Shown: positions 29,540 to 37,223, counted from the first letter of the stretch. The stretch: DNA of 64,000 bases from Herbidospora cretacea (GCF_001570605.1 NZ_BBXG01000009.1:248001-312000), one strand, 5' to 3'. Made by a program: numbers and translations. Notes: generated from the sequence alone by a model not told the origin.

Positions 29540-29909
29540 GAAGCCGGTCGAGCATCGCCATGACGGGCGTCCGGTCCCGGCCGCCCAGGCGCTTGCGCAG
29601 CAGCGGCGGCAGGGCCCGGTTCAGTTCGGCGAGGGCGAGCTTGCGGATCTCGCCGTCGGCGCGTTCGGCGATGTCGAGCAGCCGCACGACGGCCTCGTCG
29701 TCCTCGGCGGGCGGGCGGACGCTGGTGCGCCAGGCCGCGATGGCCGAGATGCCGGCGGCGAGGGCGGAGATGAGGGCGCTCATCGAGGTCACCACGCCTG
29801 AGCCGATCCCGAACGACGTCATCGTCTGCGACGTCAGCGTGCCGACGGAGATGACCCCGGCGACGACGACGAGCACGAGGATGACATAAATCGTTAAGTT
29901 CGAGCGCAT
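29481..29909 (-). CDS. Small membrane protein of unknown function
   Basis: The 142-residue protein has two N-terminal membrane helices (about 8-27 and 38-60), then a cytosolic helical domain rich in charged residues (EDDEAVVRLLDIAERADGEI, LRKRLGGRDRTPVMAMLDRL). I recognise no family. Its ATG at 29909 lies 24 bp from the divergent leader peptide start, so both genes share a compact control region. The 3' overlap with DUF2306 is real if both are expressed. Confidence 0.6.
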   Translation of the reverse strand: MRSNLTIYVILVLVVVAGVISVGTLTSQTMTSFGIGSGVVTSMSALISALAAGISAIAAWRTSVRPPAEDDEAVVRLLDIAERADGEIRKLALAELNRALPPLLRKRLGGRDRTPVMAMLDRLLTEEDVPRLRLFLAIYGIS

Positions 29910-29919
29910 TTGATCAGGT

Positions 29920-29925
29920 TATGAT
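29920..29925 (+). promoter_or_regulatory. -10 box TATGAT for the leader peptide/DUF6745 operon
   Basis: TATGAT lies 7 nt before the ATG at 29933, with GTTCGA or TTCGAG about 16 nt upstream as -35. Transcription would begin at or next to that ATG (leaderless). Confidence 0.5.
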
Positions 29926-29932
29926 CGGAAAC

Positions 29933-29971
29933 ATGATCGTTGGAAAGGACGACACCACCTTCATCTGGTGA
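29933..29971 (+). CDS. 12-codon leader peptide translationally coupled to DUF6745
   Basis: The frame encodes MIVGKDDTTFIW and its TGA overlaps the GTG start of the DUF6745 gene in GTGA. A -10 box is correctly placed for a leaderless message starting here. Ribosomes finishing the peptide could restart on DUF6745, which has only a distant AAGGAC. A real role is inferred. Confidence 0.4.
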   Translation: MIVGKDDTTFIW

Positions 29972-30954
29972 GTGTCCTGACGCGGCGCACCGCCGCCGCC
30001 ATCCGCGAAGAATGGCTCAGGATCGCCCTGTCGACCGAGCCCGCCGACCGCCCCGAAGCCGAGTCCGCCATCGCGGGCCTCTACCGGCTGAACGGTCTCC
30101 CCCCGCCCAGGTTCCACTGGGTCTCCTCCCCGGCCGTCGCGGTCGGGCACCCTCCGCCGGGCAAGGCGCTGACCCGACTGTTCCGCGCGCGGCGCGAGTC
30201 GATGGAGGACGCCCTCCACTCCGACCCGGCCGTGGGCTGGGACAGGAGCGCCGAGGTCCGCCGGCTGGTGACCGATCCGCTGGGCCGCAGACTCCGGCCC
30301 TTCAAGCTGGTCGTGTACGACCACGACCCCGAATGGCCGGACGTCCACGACGTGTCCTGGCTGGCTCACCACGACTGCCTGCCCTGGGTGCCCGGGGTCG
30401 ACGGCGTCGACCTGTGGGACCGGGCGGCCCGTGCCGGGGGCTGGTGGCTGCCCTACCGCGAGGTGTGCGTGGTGGCGGACCGGCCGCAGGTCGTGCACAC
30501 CCAGCCGGGCGCCGACGGCGACGGGGTGGTCCTCCACAAGGAGGACGGACCGGCGGTCGTCTACCGCGACGGCCTGTCGGGCTACTTCTGGCGTGGCCGG
30601 AACGTGCCCCGCTGGGTCATCGAAGCGCCGACGCCCGGCCGCATCCAGAACGAACCCGAGCCCGAGATCCGGCTCGCCGCGCTCCAGCGGATGGGCTGGC
30701 CCGAATACGTCGACCAGGCCGGGGCCCGTCTCATCGCCACCGCCCCCGACCCGGGCAACGACGCCGAACTGCGCCTCTACGACGTCATGGAGCACACCGT
30801 CCTGATCGTCGTCAACGGCACCGTCGAACGCGACGGCGGTCGCCGCCGCCACGGGCTGGTCGTCCCCGCCGACATCGCCGACCCGGTCGAGGCCGCCGCC
30901 TGGACCTACGGAATCCCCGCCCCGCTCTACAGCCAGCTCGTGAGGAGGACCTGA
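29968..30954 (+). CDS. DUF6745 domain protein
   Basis: This 328-residue protein matches the actinomycete DUF6745 pattern: EVCVVADRPQVVHTQPGADG, LHKEDGPAVVYRDGLSGYFW, WVIEAPTPGRIQNEPEPEIR, ALQRMGWPEYVDQAGARLIA, then a C-terminal VNGTVERDGGRRRHGLVVPA and ADPVEAAAWTYG. The family occurs in streptomycetes and relatives and has no known function. No signal peptide or membrane helix is present. The downstream gene overlaps by one base (TGATG), so the pair is coupled. Confidence 0.75.
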   Translation: MSVLTRRTAAAIREEWLRIALSTEPADRPEAESAIAGLYRLNGLPPPRFHWVSSPAVAVGHPPPGKALTRLFRARRESMEDALHSDPAVGWDRSAEVRRLVTDPLGRRLRPFKLVVYDHDPEWPDVHDVSWLAHHDCLPWVPGVDGVDLWDRAARAGGWWLPYREVCVVADRPQVVHTQPGADGDGVVLHKEDGPAVVYRDGLSGYFWRGRNVPRWVIEAPTPGRIQNEPEPEIRLAALQRMGWPEYVDQAGARLIATAPDPGNDAELRLYDVMEHTVLIVVNGTVERDGGRRRHGLVVPADIADPVEAAAWTYGIPAPLYSQLVRRT

Positions 30955-31343
30955 TGACCACACTCGACACCCTGACCACCCGTACCGGACACGTCTTCGA
31001 CGACCATCTCGACCGCACCCTGACCATCCCGGTCCTCGACGGACTCCAGGCGCAGGGCGACCTGCTCGTGATCCCGGCCCCACTGGCCGGGGAACCGGCG
31101 GAGCCGGAAGCCGAGTGGCGCCCGGTGCCGCCGGAGGGACACGTCCTGCTCGACGGCGTCCACCCCCACGTGCTGGTGGCCGACCCCGGCACCTGCCTCT
31201 GGACGGAGGGGTCGTTCACCGCCACCGCCCCCGTCTACCTGATGCACCCCGAACACGGCGCGACCGGGCTCGCGCCCGGTACCTACGTGACCCGCCGCCA
31301 GCGGGAATGGCGACGGGCCGCCCCGGAGTGGGCCGGCGACTGA
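30954..31343 (+). CDS. Small protein coupled to DUF6745, function unknown
   Basis: This 129-residue protein starts MTTLDTLTTRTGHVFDDHLD and ends TYVTRRQREWRRAAPEWAGD. It appears all-beta, with no membrane segment or known motif. Its ATG overlaps the stop of the DUF6745 gene, and a strong hairpin follows its stop. The coupling implies a partner role, perhaps a stoichiometric subunit, but I do not recognise the family. Confidence 0.65.
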   Translation: MTTLDTLTTRTGHVFDDHLDRTLTIPVLDGLQAQGDLLVIPAPLAGEPAEPEAEWRPVPPEGHVLLDGVHPHVLVADPGTCLWTEGSFTATAPVYLMHPEHGATGLAPGTYVTRRQREWRRAAPEWAGD

Positions 31344-31349
31344 CGGGTG

Positions 31350-31386
31350 ACTCCGGGCGGACCGGCACGTCCGGTTCGCCCGGAGT
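31350..31386 (+). terminator. Intrinsic terminator of the DUF6745 operon
   Basis: ACTCCGGGCG-G-ACCGG pairs with CCGGT-T-CGCCCGGAGT around a CACGT loop; only one internal mismatch interrupts the stem. Confidence 0.75.
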
Positions 31387-31400
31387 TCTATCGTGTCCGG

Positions 31401-31997
31401 GTGGCTGACTTCCTCACCGAGACCCGCGCCGGATACGACGCGCTCGTCACCGAATACGTCCAGCTCTTCCCCGACGTCACCGAGCCTGAGGCGGTCGCCC
31501 TGGCCGCCTTCGCCGAGGCGGTCCCGCCCGGCAGGGTGCTGGAGGCCGGGAGCGGGACCGGCCGGGTGACGGGCTGGCTGCACGCCAGGGGCCTGGACAT
31601 CTCGGGCGTCGAGCTGTCGCCCGGAATGCTCGCCGTCGCCCGCGCGACATGTCCGGACATCACCTTCACCGAGGGCGACCTGCGCTCCCTCGGCCACGAC
31701 GACGCCTCGCTGGCCGGTCTGGTCGCCTGGTACTCGCTCATCCACATCCCGGCCGACCTCCACCCGGGCGTCTTCGCCGAGTTCCACCGGGTGCTGCGCC
31801 CCGGCGGCCTGCTCCTGACCGGCTTCCAGGTCGGCGACGTGACCGCGCGCGTCCGCGACATCGACTTCCACCGCCTCGACCCCGATCGGATCGCCGCCCT
31901 GCTCAAGGAGGCGGGCTTCGAGCCGGTCGCCCAGGAGGTCAGGGAGCCGGTCGGGACCGAGTCGACCCGCCAGGGCTGGGTGATGGCCCAGCGGTGA
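31401..31997 (+). CDS. SAM-dependent methyltransferase (type 11)
   Basis: The 198-residue protein has motif I VLEAGSGTGRVTGWL, followed by GVELSPGMLAVA and LAGLVAWYSLIHIPADLHPG, and FHRVLRPGGLLLTGFQ. It is a class I Rossmann methyltransferase of the ubiquinone/menaquinone-like superfamily; the substrate is unknown. The GTG at 31401 is preceded by TATCGT and a 6-nt gap, giving a leaderless start. It is convergent with the PASTA gene. Confidence 0.85.
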   Translation: MADFLTETRAGYDALVTEYVQLFPDVTEPEAVALAAFAEAVPPGRVLEAGSGTGRVTGWLHARGLDISGVELSPGMLAVARATCPDITFTEGDLRSLGHDDASLAGLVAWYSLIHIPADLHPGVFAEFHRVLRPGGLLLTGFQVGDVTARVRDIDFHRLDPDRIAALLKEAGFEPVAQEVREPVGTESTRQGWVMAQR

Positions 31998-32001
31998 TCG
32001 G

Positions 32002-32361
32002 TTAGGTGTCGGTGATCAGGGTGATCCTCGTGGAGTAGGGCACCCGGCTGCCGGCCACCGGGTCCTGCCGGGTGACGAACCGCGACTCGTCCGCGATCGT
32101 CACCTCGGTGCGGTTGAGCAGCCAGTAGCCCGACCCCTGGAGCCGCTCGACCGCCTCGGCCCAGGTCAGGCCGGTCACGTCGGGCAGCGTCCCGCCCTTC
32201 CTGACCAGCGCTTCTCTGGCGTCGGCCCGGTTCTCGTAGTACTCGGCCTGGGAGCCGACGAGGATGGCGCAGCCACCGCCCAGGATGAGGGTCGCGAGGA
32301 TCAAGCCCATGATCACGGAGGAGCGGTCCCGTTCGCGGAGCGGTGGTGCGGTGTCGTTCAT
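32002..32361 (-). CDS. Single-pass membrane protein with one PASTA domain
   Basis: The 119-residue protein has a short cytosolic N-terminus, one membrane helix (about 17-37) and an extracellular PASTA domain (LPDVTGLTWAEAVERLQGSG ... SRVPYSTRITLITDT). PASTA domains bind peptidoglycan fragments or mediate oligomerisation in serine/threonine kinases and penicillin-binding proteins. Here no kinase or enzyme domain is attached, so it may be a sensor or adaptor. Confidence 0.8.
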   Translation of the reverse strand: MNDTAPPLRERDRSSVIMGLILATLILGGGCAILVGSQAEYYENRADAREALVRKGGTLPDVTGLTWAEAVERLQGSGYWLLNRTEVTIADESRFVTRQDPVAGSRVPYSTRITLITDT

Positions 32362-32402
32362 GGAGACAATCTGACGCTGTTGGGGACGGCCGGAAATACC
32401 TG

Positions 32403-33170
32403 TTACCGAATCGGCATTTGCCCGACGATGACAGTCGCGTCAAGCTCCTCGGAAGACGTGATCGAGGGCTCCAGCCCGGCCTTCAGCAGCGCCGTGCAGG
32501 CGCTCGCCGCCTGCTCGTCGGAGGTCTCCACGAGCACGGATCCGCCCGGCGCCAGCCATTCGGGCGCCAGCCGGATCACCCTTCTGATCAGCTCCAGCCC
32601 GTCTTCGCCCCCGTCGAGCGCCACGAGGGGCTCGTGCAGGCGCGCCTCCGGCGGCAGGAGATCGACTTCTTCGGTCGGCACGTAGGGGCAGTTGGCCACC
32701 AGCACGTCGATGCGGCCCCGCAGGCACAGCGGGAGGGCCTGGTAGAGGTCGCCCTGCTGGATCCGCGCCTCCGGCAGGTTCCGCCGGGCGCACGCGACGG
32801 CGGCGGGGTCGATGTCGGTGGCGTACAGGAGGACTCCGGGAACCTCGGCGGCGACGGCGGCGCCGACGGCCCCCGTCCCGCAGCAGAGATCGACGACGAC
32901 CGATCCCGGCCGGGCCCGCGCGATGGCCTCACCGGCCAGGAACTCGGTCCGGCGGCGGGGCACGAAGACCCCGGGATCGACCAGGACGCACAGGCCACGG
33001 AACCGGGCCCAGCCCAGCACGTGTTCGAGGGGGAGCCCGGCGACCCGTTCGCCGACCATGCGGCGGAGTTCGGCGGGGGACTTCGCGGTGGCGAGGATCA
33101 GCCGCGCTTCGTCTTCGGCGAAGACGCAGCCCGCGGCGCGGAGCTCGGAGACGACGGATGAGAGGGACAC
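32403..33170 (-). CDS. PrmC/HemK-like N5-glutamine methyltransferase with a variant NPPY motif
   Basis: The 255-residue protein has the HemK/PrmC layout: a helical N-terminal domain, GLPLEHVLGWARFRGLCVLV, FVPRRRTEFLA, motif I VVDLCCGTGAVGAA, and TDIDPAAVACARRNL. The catalytic NPPY is VANCPY here (Asn-Cys-Pro-Tyr), a variation seen in a few actinobacterial paralogues. PrmC methylates Gln in the GGQ of release factors; with the altered motif this copy may be a paralogue with another target. The GTG at 33170 has AGGCAGG upstream. Confidence 0.8.
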   Translation of the reverse strand: MSLSSVVSELRAAGCVFAEDEARLILATAKSPAELRRMVGERVAGLPLEHVLGWARFRGLCVLVDPGVFVPRRRTEFLAGEAIARARPGSVVVDLCCGTGAVGAAVAAEVPGVLLYATDIDPAAVACARRNLPEARIQQGDLYQALPLCLRGRIDVLVANCPYVPTEEVDLLPPEARLHEPLVALDGGEDGLELIRRVIRLAPEWLAPGGSVLVETSDEQAASACTALLKAGLEPSITSSEELDATVIVGQMPIR

Positions 33171-33281
33171 GAGACCTGCCTTCCTGGGCGGAACTGGGCG
33201 GGAATGGGTCTCACCTCCTCGTCTCACGGGCCATACCAAACGCCATCACTCTACCGCACACCCGGAAAACCGGTATGCGAG

Positions 33282-33309
33282 TTGAACGGTGATCTGTACC
33301 GTCTTTAAT
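33282..33309 (+). promoter_or_regulatory. Promoter of the Y RNA-Ro60 locus
   Basis: TTGAAC (33282-33287), a 16-nt spacer and TTTAAT (33304-33309) form a good vegetative promoter. The start would be near 33316-33318, at the 5' end of the first Y RNA fold. Confidence 0.6.
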
Positions 33310-33321
33310 GTCGGTTCGTGA

Positions 33322-33459
33322 GTGGCGCGGGTCGAAGACAATCGGTTATCGATTCTGGATCGAGAGGTCGCGGGTTCGAATCCCGCCCGGGGTGCGCATG
33401 CCCCGGTAGCTCAGCGGACAGAGCACTTATTCCGGTTGACGAAAACACATCCGCGCCAT
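33322..33459 (+). ncRNA. Y RNA 1 (YrlA-like) with permuted tRNA-like module
   Basis: Ends pair as GGCGCGG (33324-33330) with CCGCGCC (33451-33457). Next comes the Ro60-binding motif GTCGAAGA and the helix CAATCGG (33339-33345)/CCGGTTG (33432-33438), then a hairpin TCGAT-TCTGG-ATCGA. The far end is a tRNA mimic in circularly permuted order: T-arm GCGGG-TTCGAAT-CCCGC (33370-33386), acceptor strand CCGGGGT (33387-33393), loop GCGCAT, acceptor strand GCCCCGG (33400-33406), TA, and D-arm GCTC-AGCGGACA-GAGC (33409-33424). The anticodon arm is replaced by the Ro60-binding stem. This is the architecture of bacterial YrlA RNAs. Exact ends are estimates. Confidence 0.85.
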
Positions 33460-33474
33460 TCGCGAACGGCACCA

Positions 33475-33607
33475 GGACGGGTCGAAGTAGATCGGTTATC
33501 CCAAACCAGCTGGTTGTGGGTTCGAGTCCCACCCCCTCACCGAAATGAGGGGTAGCTCAAACGGCAGAGCAGCCGGAAAACATCGGTCGACGTCCCCATA
33601 TCCGTCC
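33475..33607 (+). ncRNA. Y RNA 2 (YrlA-like) with permuted tRNA-like module
   Basis: This tandem copy shares structure but little stem sequence with the first. Ends pair as GGACGG (33475-33480) with CCGTCC (33602-33607). The Ro60 motif is GTCGAAGTAG, and helix GATCGG (33490-33495) pairs with TCGGTC (33583-33588), with two wobbles. The palindrome AACCAGCTGGTT forms a side hairpin. The permuted tRNA module is T-arm GTGGG-TTCGAGT-CCCAC (33516-33532), acceptor CCCCTCA (33533-33539), loop CCGAAA, acceptor TGAGGGG (33546-33552), TA, and D-arm GCTC-AAACGGCA-GAGC (33555-33570). Compensatory differences in every stem relative to copy 1 support a selected fold. Confidence 0.83.
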
Positions 33608-33631
33608 ACTCTTCATTTCGGAGGAATTGCC

Positions 33632-35230
33632 GTGCAGAACATCCGTGACCCCCTCGCCGAGTTCGGCGCCGACAAGGTGCGCAACGCGGCCGGCGGCGTC
33701 GTATTCGAGAAGGACCTGTGGGCGCGGGTCGAGGATTTCCTCATTCTCGGCACGTCCGGCGGCACCTATTACGTCGACGGCGGCAAGCTGACCGAGATCA
33801 ACGTCGGCGTCGTCTACAAGGCGCTGCACACCGACGGCCCGCGCGTGGTCGAGATGCTCACCGAGATCTCCACCGCCCGGCCGCCCCGCGCCCCCAAGAA
33901 CCAGCCCGCCCTGTTCGCGCTCGCCGCGGCCTACGCGCGCGGCGACGAGGCGACCCGCCGGGCCGCCAAGTCGGCGCTGCCCAAGGTCGCCCGGACCACC
34001 GACCACCTCGCGACGTTCTTCGGCTACTACAAGAACCTCGGCGGCAAGCGGACCGGCCGGGGCACCAGCCCGGTCATGGGCCGCTCGCTGCGGACCGCCC
34101 TCGGTTCGTGGTTCCTCCAGGGTGAGGCCGACGACGTGGCGTTCAAGGTCTGCAAGGCGGGTCAGCGCAAGACGCCGTCGGGTGAGTCGTTCGCGCTGCG
34201 CGACGTGCTGCGGATGGCCCACCCGGCGGGCGACACCGAGCAGCGCAAGGTGCTGTTCGGCTGGGTCGCCGGCAACGTGTCCGACGACGTCGCACGTCAG
34301 GCGCTGCCCTCGGTCGACCGGTTCCTCACCGCCAAGGCCGTGACCACGGTCGAGGAGGCGACCCGGCTCGACGTGCCGTGGGAGTTCCTGCCCGACGCGA
34401 TGCTCACCGAGCCGAGGGTCTGGGACCACCTCGTCGACACCATCGGCATGACCGCGCTGCTGCGCAACCTCGCCCGGATGACCCGCATCGGCACGCTCGT
34501 GCCGCTGGGCGACGCGACGCGGCGGACGGTCGCCCGCCTCACCGCGTTCCACCAGCTGCGCAAGGCCCGCGTCCACCCGCTGGACGTGTGGCTGGCGATG
34601 CGCGTCTACGGCTCGGGCCAGGGCCGTGGCGGCGCGTCGTGGACGCCGGTCCCGGCGATCATGGACGCGCTGGAGGAGGCGTACGAGAAGACCTTCGGTT
34701 TCGTGAAGCCGACCGGCAAGAAGCTGCTGCTGGCGGTCGACTCGTCCGGCTCGATGACCTACGCGCAGTGCGTGGTCGGCGGTTCGCCCGTCGGCACGCC
34801 CTACGAGGTCGGCTCGGCCATGGCGGTCACGCTGGCGCGGATCGAGAAGGGCAACGTGCACGCCATCGAGGTCGACACCCAAGTCCACGCCTCGAAGGTG
34901 AGCGCGCGGACCAACCTGCGCGACATCGCCACCTGGCGGGCGTCGGGCGGCGGCACCGACCTGTCGCTGCCGTTCACGCACCTGCTGAAGGAGAAGACGC
35001 ACGTCGACGGCGTCGTCGTCTTCACCGATAGCGAGACGTGGGCCGGCCGGGGCACCCCGGCGGACGCGCTGTTCCGTTATCGCAAGACGGTCAACCCGGA
35101 CACCCGGGTGGTCGTGGCCGCGATGACGGCGGCCGGTTACTCGATCGCCGACCACCACGACCCGAACGCGCTCAACGTCGCCGGCCTCGACGCGTCGCTG
35201 CCGCTCGTCGTGAACGGCTTCATCCGCTAA
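33632..35230 (+). CDS. rsr: Ro60 orthologue (TROVE domain plus vWA)
   Basis: The 532-residue protein matches Ro60/Rsr: an N-terminal TROVE HEAT-repeat ring (about 15-360; VGVVYKALHTDGPRVVEMLT, QPALFALAAAYARG, SFALRDVLRMAHP, RKARVHPLDVWLAMRVYGSG) and a C-terminal vWA domain with a MIDAS motif DSSGSM (about 370-375). Ro60 binds Y RNAs on its outer surface and misfolded or single-stranded RNA ends in its hole; bacterial forms tether PNPase or assist rRNA and tRNA quality control (family knowledge). The GTG at 33632 has GGAGGA 6 nt upstream. It lies 24 bp after the second Y RNA and probably shares its promoter. Confidence 0.93.
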   Translation: MQNIRDPLAEFGADKVRNAAGGVVFEKDLWARVEDFLILGTSGGTYYVDGGKLTEINVGVVYKALHTDGPRVVEMLTEISTARPPRAPKNQPALFALAAAYARGDEATRRAAKSALPKVARTTDHLATFFGYYKNLGGKRTGRGTSPVMGRSLRTALGSWFLQGEADDVAFKVCKAGQRKTPSGESFALRDVLRMAHPAGDTEQRKVLFGWVAGNVSDDVARQALPSVDRFLTAKAVTTVEEATRLDVPWEFLPDAMLTEPRVWDHLVDTIGMTALLRNLARMTRIGTLVPLGDATRRTVARLTAFHQLRKARVHPLDVWLAMRVYGSGQGRGGASWTPVPAIMDALEEAYEKTFGFVKPTGKKLLLAVDSSGSMTYAQCVVGGSPVGTPYEVGSAMAVTLARIEKGNVHAIEVDTQVHASKVSARTNLRDIATWRASGGGTDLSLPFTHLLKEKTHVDGVVVFTDSETWAGRGTPADALFRYRKTVNPDTRVVVAAMTAAGYSIADHHDPNALNVAGLDASLPLVVNGFIR

Positions 35231-37050
35231 CGGGCCTGCTGGAAGGCGCGGCCGGCCCTCGTGGCGGTGCCGTCCTCGGTGAACAGCCCGCTGTTCGGTT
35301 CGGCCTCCTTGGCGGGGAGGCCGAACCACGCGTACCGCTGCACATAGGGCAGGGAGGCGAGCATCTTCGACGAGGCGGCCAGGAAGGCGGCCTGCTCGGC
35401 GTCGGAGGCGTACTCCGAGCCGTTGGAGAAGTCGATCAGGGCATACTCGGTCAGCCAGATCGGCTTCTTGTAGCGCTGGTAGACGCGCTGGAGATAGGTC
35501 TTGAGCTGCTGCGTCGCCGCCGCCGCGCGGAAGTCGCCGCCGTACCAGTGCAGGGTGACGAAGTCGACGCGGTAGCCGCGCTGCTTGGCCCCCTTCATGA
35601 ACCGGTCGAGCCAGCCGCCCGGGGTGTCCCCGCCGAACGCGACGCCGGGCGAGCCGAGGACCTTGCCGGCCTTCTCCAGCTGCGGCCACAGCTCCAGCGC
35701 GCGCTCGACGGTCATGTTCGCCTGCCCGGCCAGGTCGGGCTCGTTGAAGCTCAGCAGGTAGGGGCCGGCCTTCCGGGCGGCGGTCAGCTGCTCCGGCGTG
35801 ACGCTGTCCGCGCCCCAGATCATCGGGACGAACTCCACGTTCCTGGGGGTCCGTACGCCGTTCTCATGGCTCGCCCAGGTGTAATACCAGCTGGCCCCAG
35901 ACTTGGCGAGCGAGGTGCTGACCCCGTTCATGGGCCAGACGCCGACCCCCTTCTTGACCGAGGGGGCGGCGGGTGGCGGGGGAGGCGGCGCGGGGGTCTT
36001 CGACGGCTTGGGAGAGGGCTTCTTCGACGGCTTCGGGGACGGGCTCCTGCTCGGCTTGGGAGAGGCGGCTTTCGACGGCGACGGGCTCTCGGCGACCACC
36101 ACGGGTGGCGGAACGGCGATGGGCCTCGGCGGTTCGTCGGTCGTCCAGGGCTGGAGGACGAACACCCCCGCCGTCACCGCCGCCGCGCTCGCCGCGGCCG
36201 CGAGGGGCACCCACACGCTCTTGGCCGCCACGGCCGTCGTCTTGACCGCCACCGGCACGAGGAGCTTCGACAGCACGAACCCGGCCGGCACGGCCACCAG
36301 CGGCAGCCCGAGCAGCAGCCGTTCCAGCGGGACCATGCCCTGGGTGCGGCGGCCACAGTGCGCGCAGCCCCGGATGTGCCGGGCGAACCGCTTGCGCCAC
36401 AGGGGCGACGGCACCCCGTCCCAGCCCAGGAACATGCCCCTGAGCTCGGCGCACTGCGCCTGCGCGTTCAGGCAGCGCACGACCGACTGCGCGACCTCGA
36501 TCTGCTCCTTCATCCGCTGCACCCGCACGGCCGCGTGCTTGGCCGACAGCCCGAGCGAGGAGGCGAGATCGGCCCGGCCGAGCTCCCCGGTCTGCTCCAG
36601 CCACCACAGCGACAGCAGCGCCCGGTCGTCGGGGTCGAGCCAGCGGGTCGCCTCGGCGACCTCCCGCCGCTGGTCGGTCAGGCCGAGCTGGAGGATGGTC
36701 ATCGCGGCGAAGTCGGAGGCCGGGTCGGCCACCTCGGTCGCCGTGTCGAGGTCGGTCCTGCGGTGCTGGGCGGTGCGTTTCTCGGCTTCGTGGTCGCGTA
36801 CCTGCCGGACCGCGATGGCCACCAGCCACGACCGGTAGGCGGCCAGGTCGCGGAGCTGCGGCAGCCCGCGGACCATCCGGATCAGCGTCTCCTGCACGAC
36901 GTCGTCGGTGTCGTCGTGGCCGTTCAGAGCCCTGCCGACGATGTTGTAGACGAGCGGGAGCGAGTCGGCGACCAGGCGGTCGAGGGCAGCCTGGTCTCCG
37001 TCGCGTGCCGCCGCGACCATCGACGTATCGGGCCCGATCCTCGCTCGCAT
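35227..37050 (-). CDS. ECF sigma factor fused to zinc finger, membrane helices and a GH128 glucanase domain
   Basis: One 607-residue frame joins five modules. Residues about 17-90 are sigma region 2 (HDDTDDVVQETLIRMVRG, YRSWLVAIAVRQVRDH). About 140-195 is region 4 (LDPDDRALLSLWWLEQTGEL, LASSLGLSAKHAAVRVQRMK). About 225-232 is HIRGCAHC, the H-x3-C-x2-C of zinc-binding anti-sigma domains. About 243-300 holds one or two membrane helices, then a Ser/Pro/Lys linker to about 375. About 376-607 is a GH128-like barrel with Glu in LSFNEPD (about E437) and WLTEYAL (about E535). AAGGGGAAG precedes the ATG. Carbohydrate-linked C-terminal extensions occur in some ECF families (ECF53-like, from memory). 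It likely senses or cleaves beta-1,3-glucan outside and controls transcription inside. Confidence 0.88.
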   Translation of the reverse strand: MRARIGPDTSMVAAARDGDQAALDRLVADSLPLVYNIVGRALNGHDDTDDVVQETLIRMVRGLPQLRDLAAYRSWLVAIAVRQVRDHEAEKRTAQHRRTDLDTATEVADPASDFAAMTILQLGLTDQRREVAEATRWLDPDDRALLSLWWLEQTGELGRADLASSLGLSAKHAAVRVQRMKEQIEVAQSVVRCLNAQAQCAELRGMFLGWDGVPSPLWRKRFARHIRGCAHCGRRTQGMVPLERLLLGLPLVAVPAGFVLSKLLVPVAVKTTAVAAKSVWVPLAAAASAAAVTAGVFVLQPWTTDEPPRPIAVPPPVVVAESPSPSKAASPKPSRSPSPKPSKKPSPKPSKTPAPPPPPPAAPSVKKGVGVWPMNGVSTSLAKSGASWYYTWASHENGVRTPRNVEFVPMIWGADSVTPEQLTAARKAGPYLLSFNEPDLAGQANMTVERALELWPQLEKAGKVLGSPGVAFGGDTPGGWLDRFMKGAKQRGYRVDFVTLHWYGGDFRAAAATQQLKTYLQRVYQRYKKPIWLTEYALIDFSNGSEYASDAEQAAFLAASSKMLASLPYVQRYAWFGLPAKEAEPNSGLFTEDGTATRAGRAFQQAR

Positions 37051-37147
37051 GGTGCTTCCCCTTCTGAGGGCCGTGCTTCGGAGACCCCGGCACGGGCCTC
37101 GGACAACGAAATCTACTGAACCTTTTCTGCTGTTTTTTGTTGTTCTG

Positions 37148-37174
37148 CTGTGACCTGGGGGTCTCCGGTTACAG
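37148..37174. promoter_or_regulatory. Inverted repeat between the sigma-GH128 fusion and DUF1996 genes
   Basis: CTGTGACC (37148-37155) and GGTTACAG (37167-37174) pair with one mismatch across 11 nt. On the minus strand CTGTAACC resembles ECF -35 elements. A GGAGCG-A-CGCTCC palindrome follows at 37174-37186. Confidence 0.35.
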
Positions 37175-37223
37175 GAGCGACGCTCCCGGACCAACGATCC
37201 CCCACAGAGGACTCCGAATCCGT

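Noticed and set aside
33360-33430. Apparent tRNA gene pieces with a TTCGAAT T-loop and a GCTCAG D-arm
   Set aside because: The 3' half precedes the 5' half and there is no anticodon arm, so these are not ordinary tRNA genes. They are explained as the permuted tRNA-like modules of Y RNAs.
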